This document shows positions 14,707-39,603 of a stretch of 64,000 nt of DNA, one piece after another. The stretch is from Amorphochlora amoebiformis. Its lineage: Eukaryota; Cercozoa; Chlorarachniophyceae. The notes under the pieces were generated by a model. That model was not told the DNA's origin. It made no database searches and saw only the letters and a list, made by a program, of their open reading frames with translations. Numbering within the stretch: the first letter of the stretch is position 1; each line of letters starts with the position of its first letter. The DNA lies in the NCBI GenBank assembly GCA_054601695.1, contig BAAHQB010000005.1, positions 744,001 through 808,000 on the forward strand. Reading direction: 5' to 3'. Both the position numbers and the translations under genes were made by a program.

Positions 14707-14718
14707 ATTACGTATATT

Positions 14719-14749
<31 letters not shown>

Positions 14750-14924
14750 GTGTATGTATATGTTTGTGATATAATGTGATATAACATATACATGTATATA
14801 CCTAATGTGTACATACATAATGTATATATATATATATATATACGTGTGTGTGAAACGTTAAATAATATGTACATACATACATTATGTACACATAATATAA
14901 AATATATATATATATATATATATA

Positions 14925-14958
<34 letters not shown>

Positions 14959-15124
14959 TGTGTGAAACGTTAAATATATACAAATGTGTATATAGATACA
15001 GTTCGTTCTCCGAAATATTTATTTATAAGATATACATATATATATGTACAATATAAATATATGTGTATATATTTAATTATGTATAGAAGTATGTAAAGTA
15101 TCGAAGGTTGGATACATAACATAT

Positions 15125-15155
<31 letters not shown>

Positions 15156-15191
15156 ATGTGTATTTATGTGTAAATATATTTATATTTAGAT

Positions 15192-15232
<41 letters not shown>

Positions 15233-15737
15233 TTATTATATATTTACCTCCACATATAAATATAATATTCCTGTTCATAGATCCCTTTCAGACACATACA
15301 CACTTCCAAAAGTCATATAGTCATAATCGTATACACACACTTATTCCAACGTGTAGATTTATATCACGTATTCATCAAAACATACACATATATACTGACG
15401 TATACCGACATATACTACCTGATTTTGCTCAATCTCGAGGGCCTGAGGTGGGGGGAGGAGGGAAGAGGGAAGAAAAAGGTTTATGGCAGATGTGAGAGCC
15501 TTGCTGGTTACCTGGGGGGGGTTAGTGAAATAGTTTTCTTTATGTGTCTTTTTTCGGGGGGACATGATATGTTTTTCCTTTGTCGCATGTGGTATATGTT
15601 CATGTGTATGTGTGTATATAATATGTATATATGTGAATATGTATATATGTACATGTATGTTGTATACATTGTATACACATATATGTGTATGTATATATAT
15701 ATATGTATATACATGTGCATATGTATGATATAAATTA

Positions 15738-15774
<37 letters not shown>

Positions 15775-15775
15775 C

Positions 15776-15847
<72 letters not shown>

Positions 15848-16379
15848 ACATATATATATATATATACATCATATGTGAAAGCATTCATATATTATCAATA
15901 TACATACATATTTGTAATATGGATATGTACATATGTGCATAATGTGCATGTATGTATATATATATTTTGACATGTATAAATATATGTGTGTATGTATTAA
16001 ATATATATATATATATATGTATATATGTATACATATATAAATATATACATGTACATATATATATATATATATGTAAATATAATATATATATATATATATT
16101 ATATCATTATATATATTAGATATATATATATATATATATATATATAATACAAATATATTACACATACACACGTGTCAAAATAAAACTAGAATTACGTACA
16201 CAATGTATTTTTGTATATTCATGCTACTATTTGCCTGGTGCCACCAGCCCTCAGGGATGAGAAGTGAGTCGCCTGGGGCCTAACATGCAACTTCATATGT
16301 ACAATATGTATATATATGTAAATATATATATATATGTATACATATACATGTATATATGTGTATATACATTTACATATAT

Positions 16380-16433
<54 letters not shown>

Positions 16434-16912
16434 TATATATATATATATATATATACATTCGTCCATATACTACAGGTATGGATATGTACGTTTGTAGACT
16501 GTGAAAGCATGTATGACAGTCATTTAAATGTTAAGCAATTTGAGAGTTACAGCACGTGTAAATTCGTATACATGAAATCCCAATACGCACATAATATATA
16601 TATATATATATATACACCTATTATACGTATTCACAGAGTGAAACCGAGGGGGAAAGAGCACGAGGCGAGCGATAGGGGGGGGATGAGAGAGGAAAAAGGG
16701 AAAGTGGGATAGAGAATGGGAGAGAAGAGGAGAAAGAAGAGAATAGGGAAAGGAAGAGATAAGGTTACTCACCACCACAGCGACCATGGCTCCTGCCTTA
16801 GCAGCTCTGTTTTTTAAATTACACGTATATATATGTATACATAAATATATAAATATATATAAATGTATATATGTATGTATGTATAATTATGTATTTTTGT
16901 AGATGTTTTGAA

Positions 16913-16955
<43 letters not shown>

Positions 16956-16983
16956 TAGATGCAAATATGTAGATATACATACA

Positions 16984-17018
<35 letters not shown>

Positions 17019-17043
17019 ATACCATGTTACCAATATACGCACG

Positions 17044-17086
<43 letters not shown>

Positions 17087-17208
17087 ATATATATATATGT
17101 GTATATATATATATATGCATACATATACATGCATATGTAAATATATACATATATGTGTATATGTATATATGTCTACATTTTATATATACACATGCATACA
17201 TATGTATA

Positions 17209-17253
<45 letters not shown>

Positions 17254-17327
17254 GAAAATATAAATATATACATATACATATATACATATATATATATATA
17301 TATGTATATACATATATAAATAATATA

Positions 17328-17367
<40 letters not shown>

Positions 17368-17530
17368 AATAAATAATATATATATACATATATATATATA
17401 TATGTAAAATATACACATGCTTATGTATGTATCTAGATATGTAAACATATACATATATATTATATAAATACATATAATATCTATTCATATAATATTTAAT
17501 ATGCATATATACGTATATATATATATATAT

Positions 17531-17563
<33 letters not shown>

Positions 17564-18024
17564 CACCAAATGCATATGAGTTATAATGTATTTTTTAACA
17601 AATAAAACAAACCTAGTTGAGTTGAGAATTCTATGAAAGGATTTTGGAGACATCGGAGAGTGGTTAGGGTCCCGCGATGATGGTGGCCTAGGCCTGAGGT
17701 ACGTGCATAATATACATACGAGCACATATCACATACATATATAAATATATACATACATATATATATATATACATATATGTATGTATATAACATATACATA
17801 TATTTAGATATATATGATGTTGTATAAATAATAGATAGATATATATGGATGTATATAATGTCCAAATATATTGTATACAAACATGTACATACTATATATA
17901 TATATATATATATATATGTGTATGTATGTATGTATGTGTAAATATATATGAAAATATAGATATACATACATGTATGCACACATGCATATGTATAATATGT
18001 AATATGTCAATATACGCAAATACA

Positions 18025-18059
<35 letters not shown>

Positions 18060-18236
18060 AAATAGATATAGATATAATATATATATGCATATCTATGTAT
18101 ATATATACACACACATATATATATATATGTATAATATATGTATATATATATATATAGAGATGTACACATACATATATGCATATATGTATGTGTATATTTT
18201 GTAACATATCAATGTACACAAATATAGTATGTATGC

Positions 18237-18269
<33 letters not shown>

Positions 18270-18307
18270 CACACATATATTGTAGTATATATATATATGT
18301 ATATAGT

Positions 18308-18360
<53 letters not shown>

Positions 18361-18394
18361 TACATAAATAGCATATATATACATATATATATAT

Positions 18395-18425
<31 letters not shown>

Positions 18426-18481
18426 CATATATATATATTACATAAATAGATTCATCAACGCATGTAAATGTACGTTTAAGG

Positions 18482-18518
<37 letters not shown>

Positions 18519-18909
18519 ACATATTCGCTATGAATGCTTATACATGCATCTATACCTGAGAAGGCGTAGGCTCTGAGGAGAAGGAGGAAAAAGGATCACG
18601 GTTTTCTCGCCCCTAGCCACGCAGAGTAAATTATCATGACTATCGTAGTGAGGGTTCGTAGCAGTTGGGTCTATACCTAATGTATGCAGCACGAAATGGG
18701 CACATTAGTGCACAAATGTATACATATAGATTCCTACGTATTATTATATATGTATGCGTACCCACATGTGTTGTGTGGACGTATTGTGGGTAATATCTAT
18801 GTGTTTTTTGTTTAATGTATATCTATAGATATATACATATATATATATATATTTAAATGTGTATACTTCTGTGTGTTTTTATACTTGTTTATTTTACACA
18901 CACACACAT

Positions 18910-18942
<33 letters not shown>

Positions 18943-19106
18943 TCAGTATATGTATATATATATATATATATATATAATATCTGTATATATATATATATAT
19001 GTAGAAATGTATAAATATTAAAAGGTATATCTTAATATTTTAAATTATCTAATATATACGCATACTCACAAATATATACATATTATATATATATATATAT
19101 ATAAAG

Positions 19107-19140
<34 letters not shown>

Positions 19141-20088
19141 GTGTGTGTATATGTACATTTGTATGTGTCTAAAAATATACGTGCATATATTGATATACAT
19201 AAATACACATATATATAAATATATATTTTTATGTGAAGATAGTCGGTACAACACAATATTGTATAGTTTGTGCTATTGGCAGCTATGATTATTCTTATTA
19301 TTATTATTACTATTGTAATTATTATTATTATTATTGGTATTATTATTATTTTTATAATTCTTATTATTATTAATAATAATTACAAATATATATATATACA
19401 TTATATATATATATATATATATTATAATACAAATAAATACTTATATATATGTATATATATGTATATATTATATATATATATATATAATGTATATATATAC
19501 ATATGTATATATATATATACGCACATATATATTATGACTCCTCCCCAGATAATCTGACGTGAGCCTAACCCCCAAATACTTACCTAATACCTCTAACACA
19601 GCCCTAACCCAAACCTAAACCTAAACACCCGACAGAAAAACTGTAAGACCCAGCCAAAGATGAGCGGAGACCACGCGTTGATTGCCGATAAATTCAGGAA
19701 AGTCTCTCGCGCTCAGCAAACCCCTCAGTACGCCTCCCGAACCCCTGGTATGTCAATAATTGGAATTGAGAGAGAAAGAGAGAGAGGGAAAAGAGAGGTA
19801 GAGATTGAGAGCACAAATAGAAATAGGTAAAATTTCGAAAAAGAGAAATAAAATGTGTATATATTGTATAAAAACTTAGATATGTTTGAAAACATGTATG
19901 AATGTGTAGATATGGTCCTACAGAATTTGCAGAAGAGATATAAGGGAGAGAGCGAGAGAGAAAGAGAAGGGATAGTGAGAAAGAGAGGCAGATAGAGAGC
20001 CTGAGAGATGGGGATACACGTCATATATGAGAAATATGAAGAATAGAGCGCATGTAATACGATGCAGACATATACACATACATGCATT

Positions 20089-20120
<32 letters not shown>

Positions 20121-20183
20121 TAATTGTATATCATAATATATTATCTATATTATATATACATATATATCTGTGTGTATAAATAT

Positions 20184-20276
<93 letters not shown>

Positions 20277-20371
20277 TCTACATATATATATATATATATA
20301 TGTACAAAGTATATTTAATAATTATATTTTACATGTATATGTGTACATATGTTGTAAAATATAATATATAT

Positions 20372-20414
<43 letters not shown>

Positions 20415-20704
20415 GTATATATATATAATATGTATGTACATATATATATATGATATATATGTATATATATATATATATATATGTATATATTTGTATTTAT
20501 GCATATATTATAAATATAAACAAAAATAATATTCACTAATGTCTTACCGAGTGGCAGTAAAATTTTTGACTGATGTTGGCGATTCTGCATTATATGAACC
20601 ATCGTAGAGGGGGCACTGGGCCAGGTAGAATACACGACCGTCGAATGCCTGAGACGTATATGTATAGCATATATTTATATATACATATACATCACATATA
20701 AACC

Positions 20705-20782
<78 letters not shown>

Positions 20783-21514
20783 CCTACGTACTACAAACAA
20801 GAAACCACACTTCTACAAGGCTAACACTAGTATATATATTTAGATATGTGAGCGTGTGTAATGTATTTATGTAAATTCTATAGCATACACATAAATTTCA
20901 CATGCATCATGTGTATAGGATTAGATTCATAACCATTAGGCTTACGGTAGGGCTACATTTCAATGTACCTGCTCAGAAAAATGACTCTCCCCTGCCTCAC
21001 GAGCCCGCGCAGCGTCTACGAACGACGAGAAGGGCAACGATGCCTGCAGTCGGTCTTCCTCCAACCCATTGAGGAATAATATGGGCGAGGATGTTCCGTT
21101 CATCGTGCAGGATCGTGGCGGCCCGACGATCACGGCAACGCGGGCGTCCGCCTCGGCAGCGGACGAAAGCCAAGTGTAGTTTGCGAAGCGGCCTAGCACG
21201 TTCTTCCATGTCGATTTCGTCGAGAATAGCGGTTGCGGCGAAGATAGCGGTAACGGCGACGACGATGAACACGGACGAAAGAGAACGGGTTGGCGAGCAG
21301 GACGGAGAAAACATTGGAAATTGTCGTTGGAAGGCATAGAGTGGTGGACAGGGACGTGAGGCAAGTCGGTGACAGCGTCGAGAGAGCTATGGCATAGAGT
21401 ACCTGTGAATGTAAACAGCTTAAAGTGTAGCATGACGATAAAAATCAGCACGGCGAGCCGTAAAGAGCCCCGGAGTCTCGACGACGTCCCCAGTCTCCGG
21501 CAGAGAGATGCCAT
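14294..21514 (-). CDS. Membrane-anchored JmjC/cupin-type Fe(II) 2-oxoglutarate oxygenase
   Basis: Exons in phase: 21514-20969, 20648-20548, 19744-19650, 18676-18556, 17693-17613, 16806-16773, 16279-16228; then less certain 15518-15424 and 14347-14294. ATG at 21514 (first in frame) is followed by a basic stretch and the hydrophobic [15 protein letters not shown], a signal anchor. The JmjC core follows: [27 protein letters not shown], then [19 protein letters not shown] with the HxD iron ligands, PNHSPMS, and [15 protein letters not shown] with the distal His. This order matches cupin_8/JmjC hydroxylases; the substrate is unknown. The anchor suggests luminal or membrane placement like ER-luminal JmjC proteins, which is inference. 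After the distal His the model is unclear: 16228 ends in phase 1 whereas 15518 needs phase 0, and reading through 14294 gives a stop at 14281-14279. Confidence 0.8.
16650..16766 (-). repeat. Intronic pyrimidine tract (sense of the JmjC gene)
   Basis: GA-rich on the + strand, so CT-rich in the JmjC pre-mRNA. It lies in the intron between exons 16773 and 16279. Confidence 0.8.
19560..19630. repeat. Degenerate CCCTAA-like stretch
   Basis: CCTAACCC, CCCTAACCC and ACCTAAACC units on the + strand, just downstream of the minus-strand donor of JmjC exon 19650. A degraded interstitial telomere-type array. Confidence 0.6.
19765..20010 (-). repeat. Intronic pyrimidine tract (sense of the JmjC gene)
   Basis: Two GAGAGA-rich blocks on the + strand (about 19767-19800 and 19945-20008), so CTCTCT in the sense of the minus gene. 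They lie upstream of the acceptor of exon 19744. Confidence 0.8.
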
Positions 21515-21965
21515 TTGCCTTCTCCGATTCCAGCTCCGAAAACTATATGACAAGTGGCCGATCTTGAAACTTATCGAAGGTAGAGACCAAGAAGAAGAAA
21601 AGATCTTTCCAACACCTCGTCAGCGCCAAGCATAACGCTAAAGGACGCTCGTGCGTGCTTTTGAGACATTGACAGACAAATGCAGTCAGGACATCCCCAG
21701 GACGTTTCTGAGTCCTTGGGAAGCCTCTAATATACTCTGAAACCTCTAATATTTCCCAATTAAAGGTTTCACACCCATGAACTTCAAATCCCTGCGGGTT
21801 GTTGCGGGCGATGCGCCGTACGGCCGACATGATCCGCTACTTCGCAGGCATCCGCCCAAGTCGATTCCTTAGAAAATCGGTCCACCAACCTCTACAAAAA
21901 TCGGAGATCTCGTTCTGTACTATATCTGCCAAAGGTGCGATTTTTGGCGTATTACGATAGGAAAT
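21515..21965. promoter_or_regulatory. Shared 5' region between the JmjC gene and bL21
   Basis: 451 bp of unique sequence between divergent start codons (JmjC ATG at 21514 on -, bL21 ATG at 21966 on +). I see no TATA box. The minus strand has a 95-codon open frame here beginning at 21830 that I do not accept as a gene. Confidence 0.5.
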
Positions 21966-22505
21966 ATGGCTGAGGTGGGGTATTTTCGCACAGAGGGCTC
22001 AGATTCAGGCGCTGTATCGCTGCAGACTGACACTCTCGAGACAAAAATACGGGATCCCGTGACATACGAACACATCAATAAATATGCTCCGGTGAAAGAT
22101 GTTAACTTCGTTGTTTTTGAACACGGAGGGAAGCAGTTCAAAGTCGTCGAAGACGACCTCCTTATGTTGGATTATATGAAGGTAATTTAACCTCGCAGAA
22201 ACACAACCTGGTCCTAATTGTCTATATTGTAATAGGACGTAGAGGTTGGATCTGAGCTCGTCTTCGACAAGGTGATGCTAGTCGGGAGCGCAGACCACAC
22301 GGTCATAGGCAAACCCATGGTTCCAGACGCCAAGGTTAGGGCCGTCGTGGAGGAACAAACACAGACACAGAAAATTCGGGTCTTCAAAAAACGCAGGCGG
22401 AAGGCGTCCAGTAAGCGGACAGTAGGTCACCGATCTTGGGTGACATTGCTTAGGGTCCTTGAAGTGGATATTGGGGCGACCGCCAAGGAGGCAATTCGGC
22501 AGTGA
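21966..22505 (+). CDS. Ribosomal protein bL21, probably mitochondrial
   Basis: Two exons, 21966-22181 and 22236-22505, separated by a 54-bp GT-AG intron (ATGAAG|GTAATT ... TAATAG|GACGTA); the joined product is 161 residues. Residues 47 onward give the bL21 core: FVVFEHGGKQFKV, the strand DVEVGSELVFDKVMLVG, GKPMVPDAKVRAVVEEQ, and the rRNA-binding tail RVFKKRRRKASSKRTVGHR. bL21 binds 23S-type rRNA in the large subunit of bacterial-type ribosomes (family knowledge). A nuclear, intron-containing copy therefore serves an organelle. The N-terminal 45 residues are acidic rather than a classical presequence, so the true targeting exon could be upstream or import may be non-canonical. Plastid use cannot be excluded. 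Confidence 0.93.
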
Positions 22506-23983
<1,478 letters not shown>

Positions 23984-24367
23984 GTGAGTGTCGGGTCCTT
24001 AGTGAGTGGAAGTCCATGTGGCCATAGAACAGAGGGCCAGGAAACCCACCCAAAACGAGACCAAATTTCGTTTTTCTCGGACGTCTCACAGGCGTCGTAT
24101 CATCATCGCTGGAGAGTATTTGGGCGAAGCCCTTCTCTGGCTAGACACGACACGACGGAGTCGTCCAGGGCATCACCTGTGCTGGGAGAGGCCAACATCA
24201 CACCGAGATTTTCAAAGTTATGGGTCTCCAAACAACCGCATTTTTACCTGGAACGACTTCACCTTCTACATGACAACGGAAGTCCTCAGGGAACGGGGAG
24301 AACAAGATCCCTCACCGTAGACGGACGCTACAACCGTCGGAGCGCTGCGACGGCACCGCGAATTTAA
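23984..24367 (+). other. Overlapping open frames upstream of the cytidylyltransferase gene
   Basis: Non-repetitive, moderately GC-rich DNA with a 127-codon frame (23984-24367) and an overlapping 104-codon frame (24006-24320). Neither reads as a known family and neither is favoured by splice sites. It may be the 5' UTR or promoter of the next gene, or a small unrecognised gene. The start at 23984 is 494 bp upstream of the cytidylyltransferase ATG. Confidence 0.25.
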
Positions 24368-24477
24368 TATTCCCGATAAATTCGGCGATAATTTTCAGAA
24401 TGACCTCTAATAATATCCTAACCTTTTAGGAAACTCCTGCCGACTAAATCCTTTTCTAAAAGCGAGAAAGTCGGTGA

Positions 24478-33982
<9,505 letters not shown>

Positions 33983-34124
33983 TTTATTTATATGTAGTGT
34001 TGTTGGTAATATTCTTTTGTTATGTAACATTATTTCAATGTATATATAGATATATATATATAAATACATATATACGTAAACGCGTCAGTGAGAAAATTGT
34101 ATAATAATGTGCACACGTTTATAC

Positions 34125-34190
<66 letters not shown>

Positions 34191-34362
34191 GTACACACAT
34201 ATATATATATATATATAAATATATATACTATATATAATGTATATATATATATATATTTATTTAACGTACACACACATGTATATATAGATATATATATATT
34301 ATATGTATATATGTATATATATATGTATATATATATATATATATATATGTATACATCATATT
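33983..34362. other. 3' flank of the cytidylyltransferase gene
   Basis: AT-rich with a (TA)n run at about 34130-34345. No ORF with coding character. Confidence 0.6.
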
Positions 34363-34770
34363 GTTAGCGCAGCGGAGTAGTCCATAGTTTGGTCGAGATC
34401 TGTTCGAGTTAGTCGGACTATTTTGGATTAGAAATAACTTGGTTGGACAAACTGAGTATGTGCGCACAGAGTTCCAGAATCTTCTGCGAAAGTTCTTGAG
34501 CGTGACATGGCCTGACGTCACGGCCTGTAACCTAATATTCTGAACCCCGCTAGCACCGGTTAGTGCTGGTCAGTAGCGTGACTAATATTCTGAAACCCCG
34601 CTAGCACCGGTTAGTGCTGGTCAGTACCAGATGAGTCGATCCCCAGTGAACGTCCGGAATCTCCAGCGATCTCCAGCATTCTCTAGTATAGCTATGACTG
34701 GTGTTCTGCACGCTATCGATATCTACTCTTCGGGCTGCGTCTTATCATGCTATTTAACAATATGTATGCA
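34363..34770 (+). mobile_element. SINE-like element copy 2 (plus orientation)
   Basis: Begins after a TA tract with GTTAGCGCAGCGG, matching a pol III A-box, then a weakened B-box-like segment. It runs through two tandem copies of CCGCTAGCACCGGTTAGTGC (about 34545-34620), a CTCCAGCGATCTCCAGC block (about 34660-34680), then CGATATCTACTC, and ends in a TA/TTTA tail near 34770. It shares blocks with the copies at 12.9-13.4, 42.4-42.8 and 63.1 kb. It is intergenic, between the cytidylyltransferase and TPR genes. Confidence 0.8.
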
Positions 34771-35306
34771 TATATATATATATATATATTTATTTATTTA
34801 TTTATTATATCTTATATTCACTGGGCCTTAACACACATCACTGCGTCTTACTATTCCGTTATTTATATCAGAGGAGAAGATAAGAGGCAAACACGCAAAG
34901 GAGGTAGAATACTATAAGAAAAGATATGGGAGGGTCTGAACCCCACTCAGAACTGTTTGCTTAGATTACACGTCGAGTAATTTAATTAGAAAAGCCATGC
35001 GGTATAATCACGCTCACGCCAAATTACGTCAATTACTACGGCAGTGAACCTTTATCTCAAATTAGTCAAATATAATGGTCGCAATACCTAGAATATCTAC
35101 TAGATACGTAGTAGTCCAATGATCATTAACTAGATTAACTAGACTAATTTAATAATATCTAGATGACACTAGATTTATATCATGATCGAAATTTAAGAAC
35201 CGTCAGTGGTCTGTGACAATTAACAATAAATTCTAATAAATAAATCCACTGAGAACTCAAGGTCATGTGCAAGCACTATTCCTCGGAATACTAGAATCAC
35301 CTAAAT
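34771..35306. other. Intergenic, no gene seen
   Basis: Unique AT-rich sequence with no microsatellite after about 34810. No ORF of note on either strand. It probably includes the 3' UTR of the minus-strand TPR gene ending at 35307. Confidence 0.5.
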
Positions 35307-35839
35307 TTAAATCTGGAACCGCATAGCGCGAACAGCCTTCTCCCTGACTTCCGTCTCCTTTCCTTTGAATGCATCAGCCAACGCGGGAAGCTCCTGAGAA
35401 AGCAGGCGGGGGTCCGCGCCGCTTCGTTCGAGAAGGGCTTCTAACTTGAAATATCCCACGGCCTAAGAAACATAAAATTCGAATCAATCAGGAGAGAATT
35501 TTTGCATAAGAGGTATTGTTAACGTTACCGCCATTTCTAGGTCGGGCTGAGGGGATTGCGAGATGAGATGTAGAGCTTGACGATAAAGAGAGGCGATTAT
35601 GCTTACCTAGTATATATTTATTACATGTACATGTTCATATTTACACATATCACACACATATATATATATATATATATAACTATGTATGTACACATGTGTA
35701 TGTAATGTAGATATATACATATTTAGTATGAAAAGATGTAATGTGTACACACACTCATAACTCATTTTTTAAAAATTTTGGTATGCACATATTAATGTTT
35801 ATAATTTGCACATTCGTATAGAGGTAGAACACATAATGT

Positions 35840-35875
<36 letters not shown>

Positions 35876-35995
35876 TTACATATATATAGATTTCTACATA
35901 TATCTACATATATGTATATATAATGCTTTCACACGCAGACATATATTTATATATATATATATATGTATATATATTATATATATATATGTATATAT

Positions 35996-36038
<43 letters not shown>

Positions 36039-36252
36039 TCCATATATTATATGTATAATATATATATATATATATATATACATACATATGTACACATATA
36101 TACACACACATATATATATATCTATATATAAATATATATATATGTATATATTTACATATATGTATGTATGTGTATATAATATATCATATCCCACCTTTGG
36201 CACACCTTGATATGACTCCAGAATCTGCGCCTGTATTGTATATGATATATAC

Positions 36253-36291
<39 letters not shown>

Positions 36292-36893
36292 ATATTATAT
36301 GTGTATACATATTAACATATACAAGTATGCACATATACTTGTAAAATATTTTTTACATTTCCATTGTTATATGTACACATATATGTTTGTGTGTTACATG
36401 TACGACATACAAATATCGACATAAATATATATGTGTATGTATATATATGTGTATATATATATATGTATTATATGCATACACATAAGGAGAGATAGACAAA
36501 TTATAAAAGAGGACACACAGATAGAAAAATAGAGAAAAAGGGCCTTATCCCTGAGCGGAGGAGAGGGAGGAGAGGAAGGGAAATAGGAAGAGAGGAAAGA
36601 GAGAGGAATGAGGAGAGAAAGGGAGAGAGGAGGAGAGAAGAGAGAGAAAAAGAGAGGAGAGAAAGAGAGAGAAAAAGAGAGGAGAGAAAGAGAGAGGAGA
36701 AGAGAGGAGAGAAGGAGAGAGGAGAGGAGAGAAAGAGAGAGATGATAAGGGGAGGGGGAGAAAAAAGGAAGAGCGAAAGAGGCCTGGTGAATCATATGTG
36801 TCGCGTTCTGACGCTCGCGTATAATCCTGTGTAAGAATTGTAATACATACATGGACGTATTTAAATATGTAAATATATATATATATATATATG

Positions 36894-36928
<35 letters not shown>

Positions 36929-37240
36929 CTGTGTTTGTGCGTGTGTTGGTAAGTCTTGATCTGTAGAATGTTCACTTGAATATTATACACATTATTATGT
37001 ACATATGTATATAATATGCATATATAATATATTTATATGTATATATATATATATATATATGTGTCAACGTATATACATAGTATGTGAAATACACAATAGA
37101 ATATATTGTAAAATATATTCATCCTAGAGGCCATTCATGATAAGTATATATCTTTATATACATTATACATTATATATATATATATGAGTATCAATATACG
37201 TATAATCTTACATACATACATATAAATGTATCAAGATATA

Positions 37241-37294
<54 letters not shown>

Positions 37295-37551
37295 TGCATG
37301 CATATACATACGTACTTATGAAAAATAGGAAAAAGTAATATATATATATATACACATATATGGATATTCATATACACACACATATGTATATATATATACA
37401 TGTATATAAATGTATATTGTCTACACCCATACATAAAATACTCACCTCTAAAACATTTGCATGACGCCCGATAGATTTAACGTACATATATATGTATATA
37501 TCTATACGCATATATCTTTTATAACATACTGACCTCCAAACATGTGCATTA

Positions 37552-37596
<45 letters not shown>

Positions 37597-37771
37597 AACC
37601 TCCAAAACATGTGCATCGCAGCCGAGAGGTCTAGTGGTGACTCGATATCAATTGACAGGTACGCCTGAAGCATATATATATATATCTATATATATACACA
37701 CATATATATATATATATATATATATTGATATATCTATTATATGTCACATAAATTTCTCGTATAAATACATA

Positions 37772-37823
<52 letters not shown>

Positions 37824-39292
37824 TACACACACACACATATATATATATAATATTGTATTAATTATATGTATATATATATATATATATTATCTTTCTATAT
37901 TTACTCACATATATTTATATTATGTACGTATGGGTGTCTGAGAAGTCGAGATGTCACCAGGGTTTGGATAAGGTCAAGGTTAGAGTTAGGGCTAGGGTTA
38001 GGGTTAGGGCTAGGGTTAGGGTTATGGTTAGGCTAAGGGGTAGTGTTAGGTCATACGGATAGGGTTAGGTTTAGCCTTGGGTTTGGGTTAGGGTTGCGGG
38101 TTACGGGTAGGGTTAGGGTTAGGGATTAGAGCTGGCGTTAGGGTTAAGGCTAGGGTTAGGGTTAGGGTTAGGGTTAGGGCTATGGCAAGTGTTAGGGTTA
38201 GGGCCTACCCCAACCCTAGCCTTAGCCCTAACCCTAACGCAAAACGTAAACCTAACCCTAAAACTAAACCTAATCCTAGCCCTAGCCCTAGCCCTGCCCT
38301 AACCCTACATTAGGGCACCGGTTAGGGTTAGGGTTAGGGTTTAGGCCAGGTTAGGCTTAAGGCTAGGGTTAGGGTTAGAGCTTGGTTAGGGTTAGGGTTG
38401 GGGATAGGGATAGGGTTAGGGTTGAGGCTAGCTGTATGTGAGCTGGAGTTAGGATTAGGGTTAGGGTGAGTTTTAGTCAGGGTTAGGGCAAGGTCTAGGG
38501 TTAGGGTTAAGGGTTTATGGCAAGGGTTAAGCGATAGGGTTTGGGCTAGATTGGGCTGAGAGCTAGGGTTAGGCTTAGGGTTTGGTAGGGTTAGGGTTAG
38601 GGTTAGGGTTAGGGTTAGGGTTAGGGTTAGGGTTAGGGTTAGGGTTAGGGTTAGGATTAGGGTTAGGGTTAGGGTCGGTTACATTCATGGTTATGGTCAC
38701 GGTTAGGGTTATGGTTAGGATCAGATTATTCAGCATGTCTTATTCCGAGGACCATTGACTCCTCCACAGTGTGGGGCTGGTTAGAGTTAGGGTTAGGGTT
38801 CGGGTTAGGGTTCGGGCTCGGTTAGACTAGGGCTAGGATTAGGTTAGGTTTAGGGTTAGGGCTAGGATCACATTATTCAGCATGTCTTAGTCCGAGGACC
38901 ATTGACTCCTCCACAGTGTGGGGTTGGTTAGGGTTGGGTTAGGGTTCGGTTAGGGTTCGGGCTGGGTTCTAGGGTTAGGGTTATGGTTAGGGCTAGGGTT
39001 AGGGCTAGGGTTACGGTCAGCCCTTACGACTAGGGTTAGGGTTACGGTCAGCCCTTACGACTAGGGTTAGAGTTAGGTTTGGGTTAGGGTTAGGGTTAAG
39101 CTTATAGCTAGCGTCAGGCTAAGATTAGGCCTAGGTTTATGGTTAGCGTTAGGGTTAGGGTAAGTTATGGCTAGGGTTAGGGCTAAGGTTAGGGCTAAGT
39201 TTATGGCTAGGGTTAGGGCTAAAGTCAGGGCTAGGTTTATGCCTAGAGTTAGGGTTAGGGTTAGGTTTAGGGCTACACCTTAATGCAAATAC

Positions 39293-39327
<35 letters not shown>

Positions 39328-39340
39328 CATATACATATAT

Positions 39341-39373
<33 letters not shown>

Positions 39374-39377
39374 GTAT

Positions 39378-39412
<35 letters not shown>

Positions 39413-39551
39413 CATAATATAAATTTATATAGTACACACACACACACATACATATACATATGTCTACATATATATATATTATATGCATATATAAAAACAT
39501 ATATGTACGCATACATTTCCGTGTGCATATATTACGTATACGATTTATACG

Positions 39552-39603
<52 letters not shown>

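Noticed and set aside
19660-19750. Plus-strand start [15 protein letters not shown]... with a GTATGT donor
   Set aside because: It is antisense to the JmjC exon 19744-19650, which joins its neighbours in phase and carries conserved JmjC residues.
21543-21830. 95-codon minus-strand frame starting MSAVRRIARNNPQGFEV
   Set aside because: No family resemblance, and it lies in the divergent promoter region; possibly 5' UTR of the JmjC gene.
36523-36557. Segment [11 protein letters not shown] after the CT tract as a TPR exon
   Set aside because: The joined frame hits a stop unless the CT tract is retained; exon 36784 joins 36230 directly in phase with a GC donor.
37970-39285. A chromosome end or true telomere
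   Set aside because: Unique gene sequence continues on both sides, units are degenerate and the array lies inside an intron.
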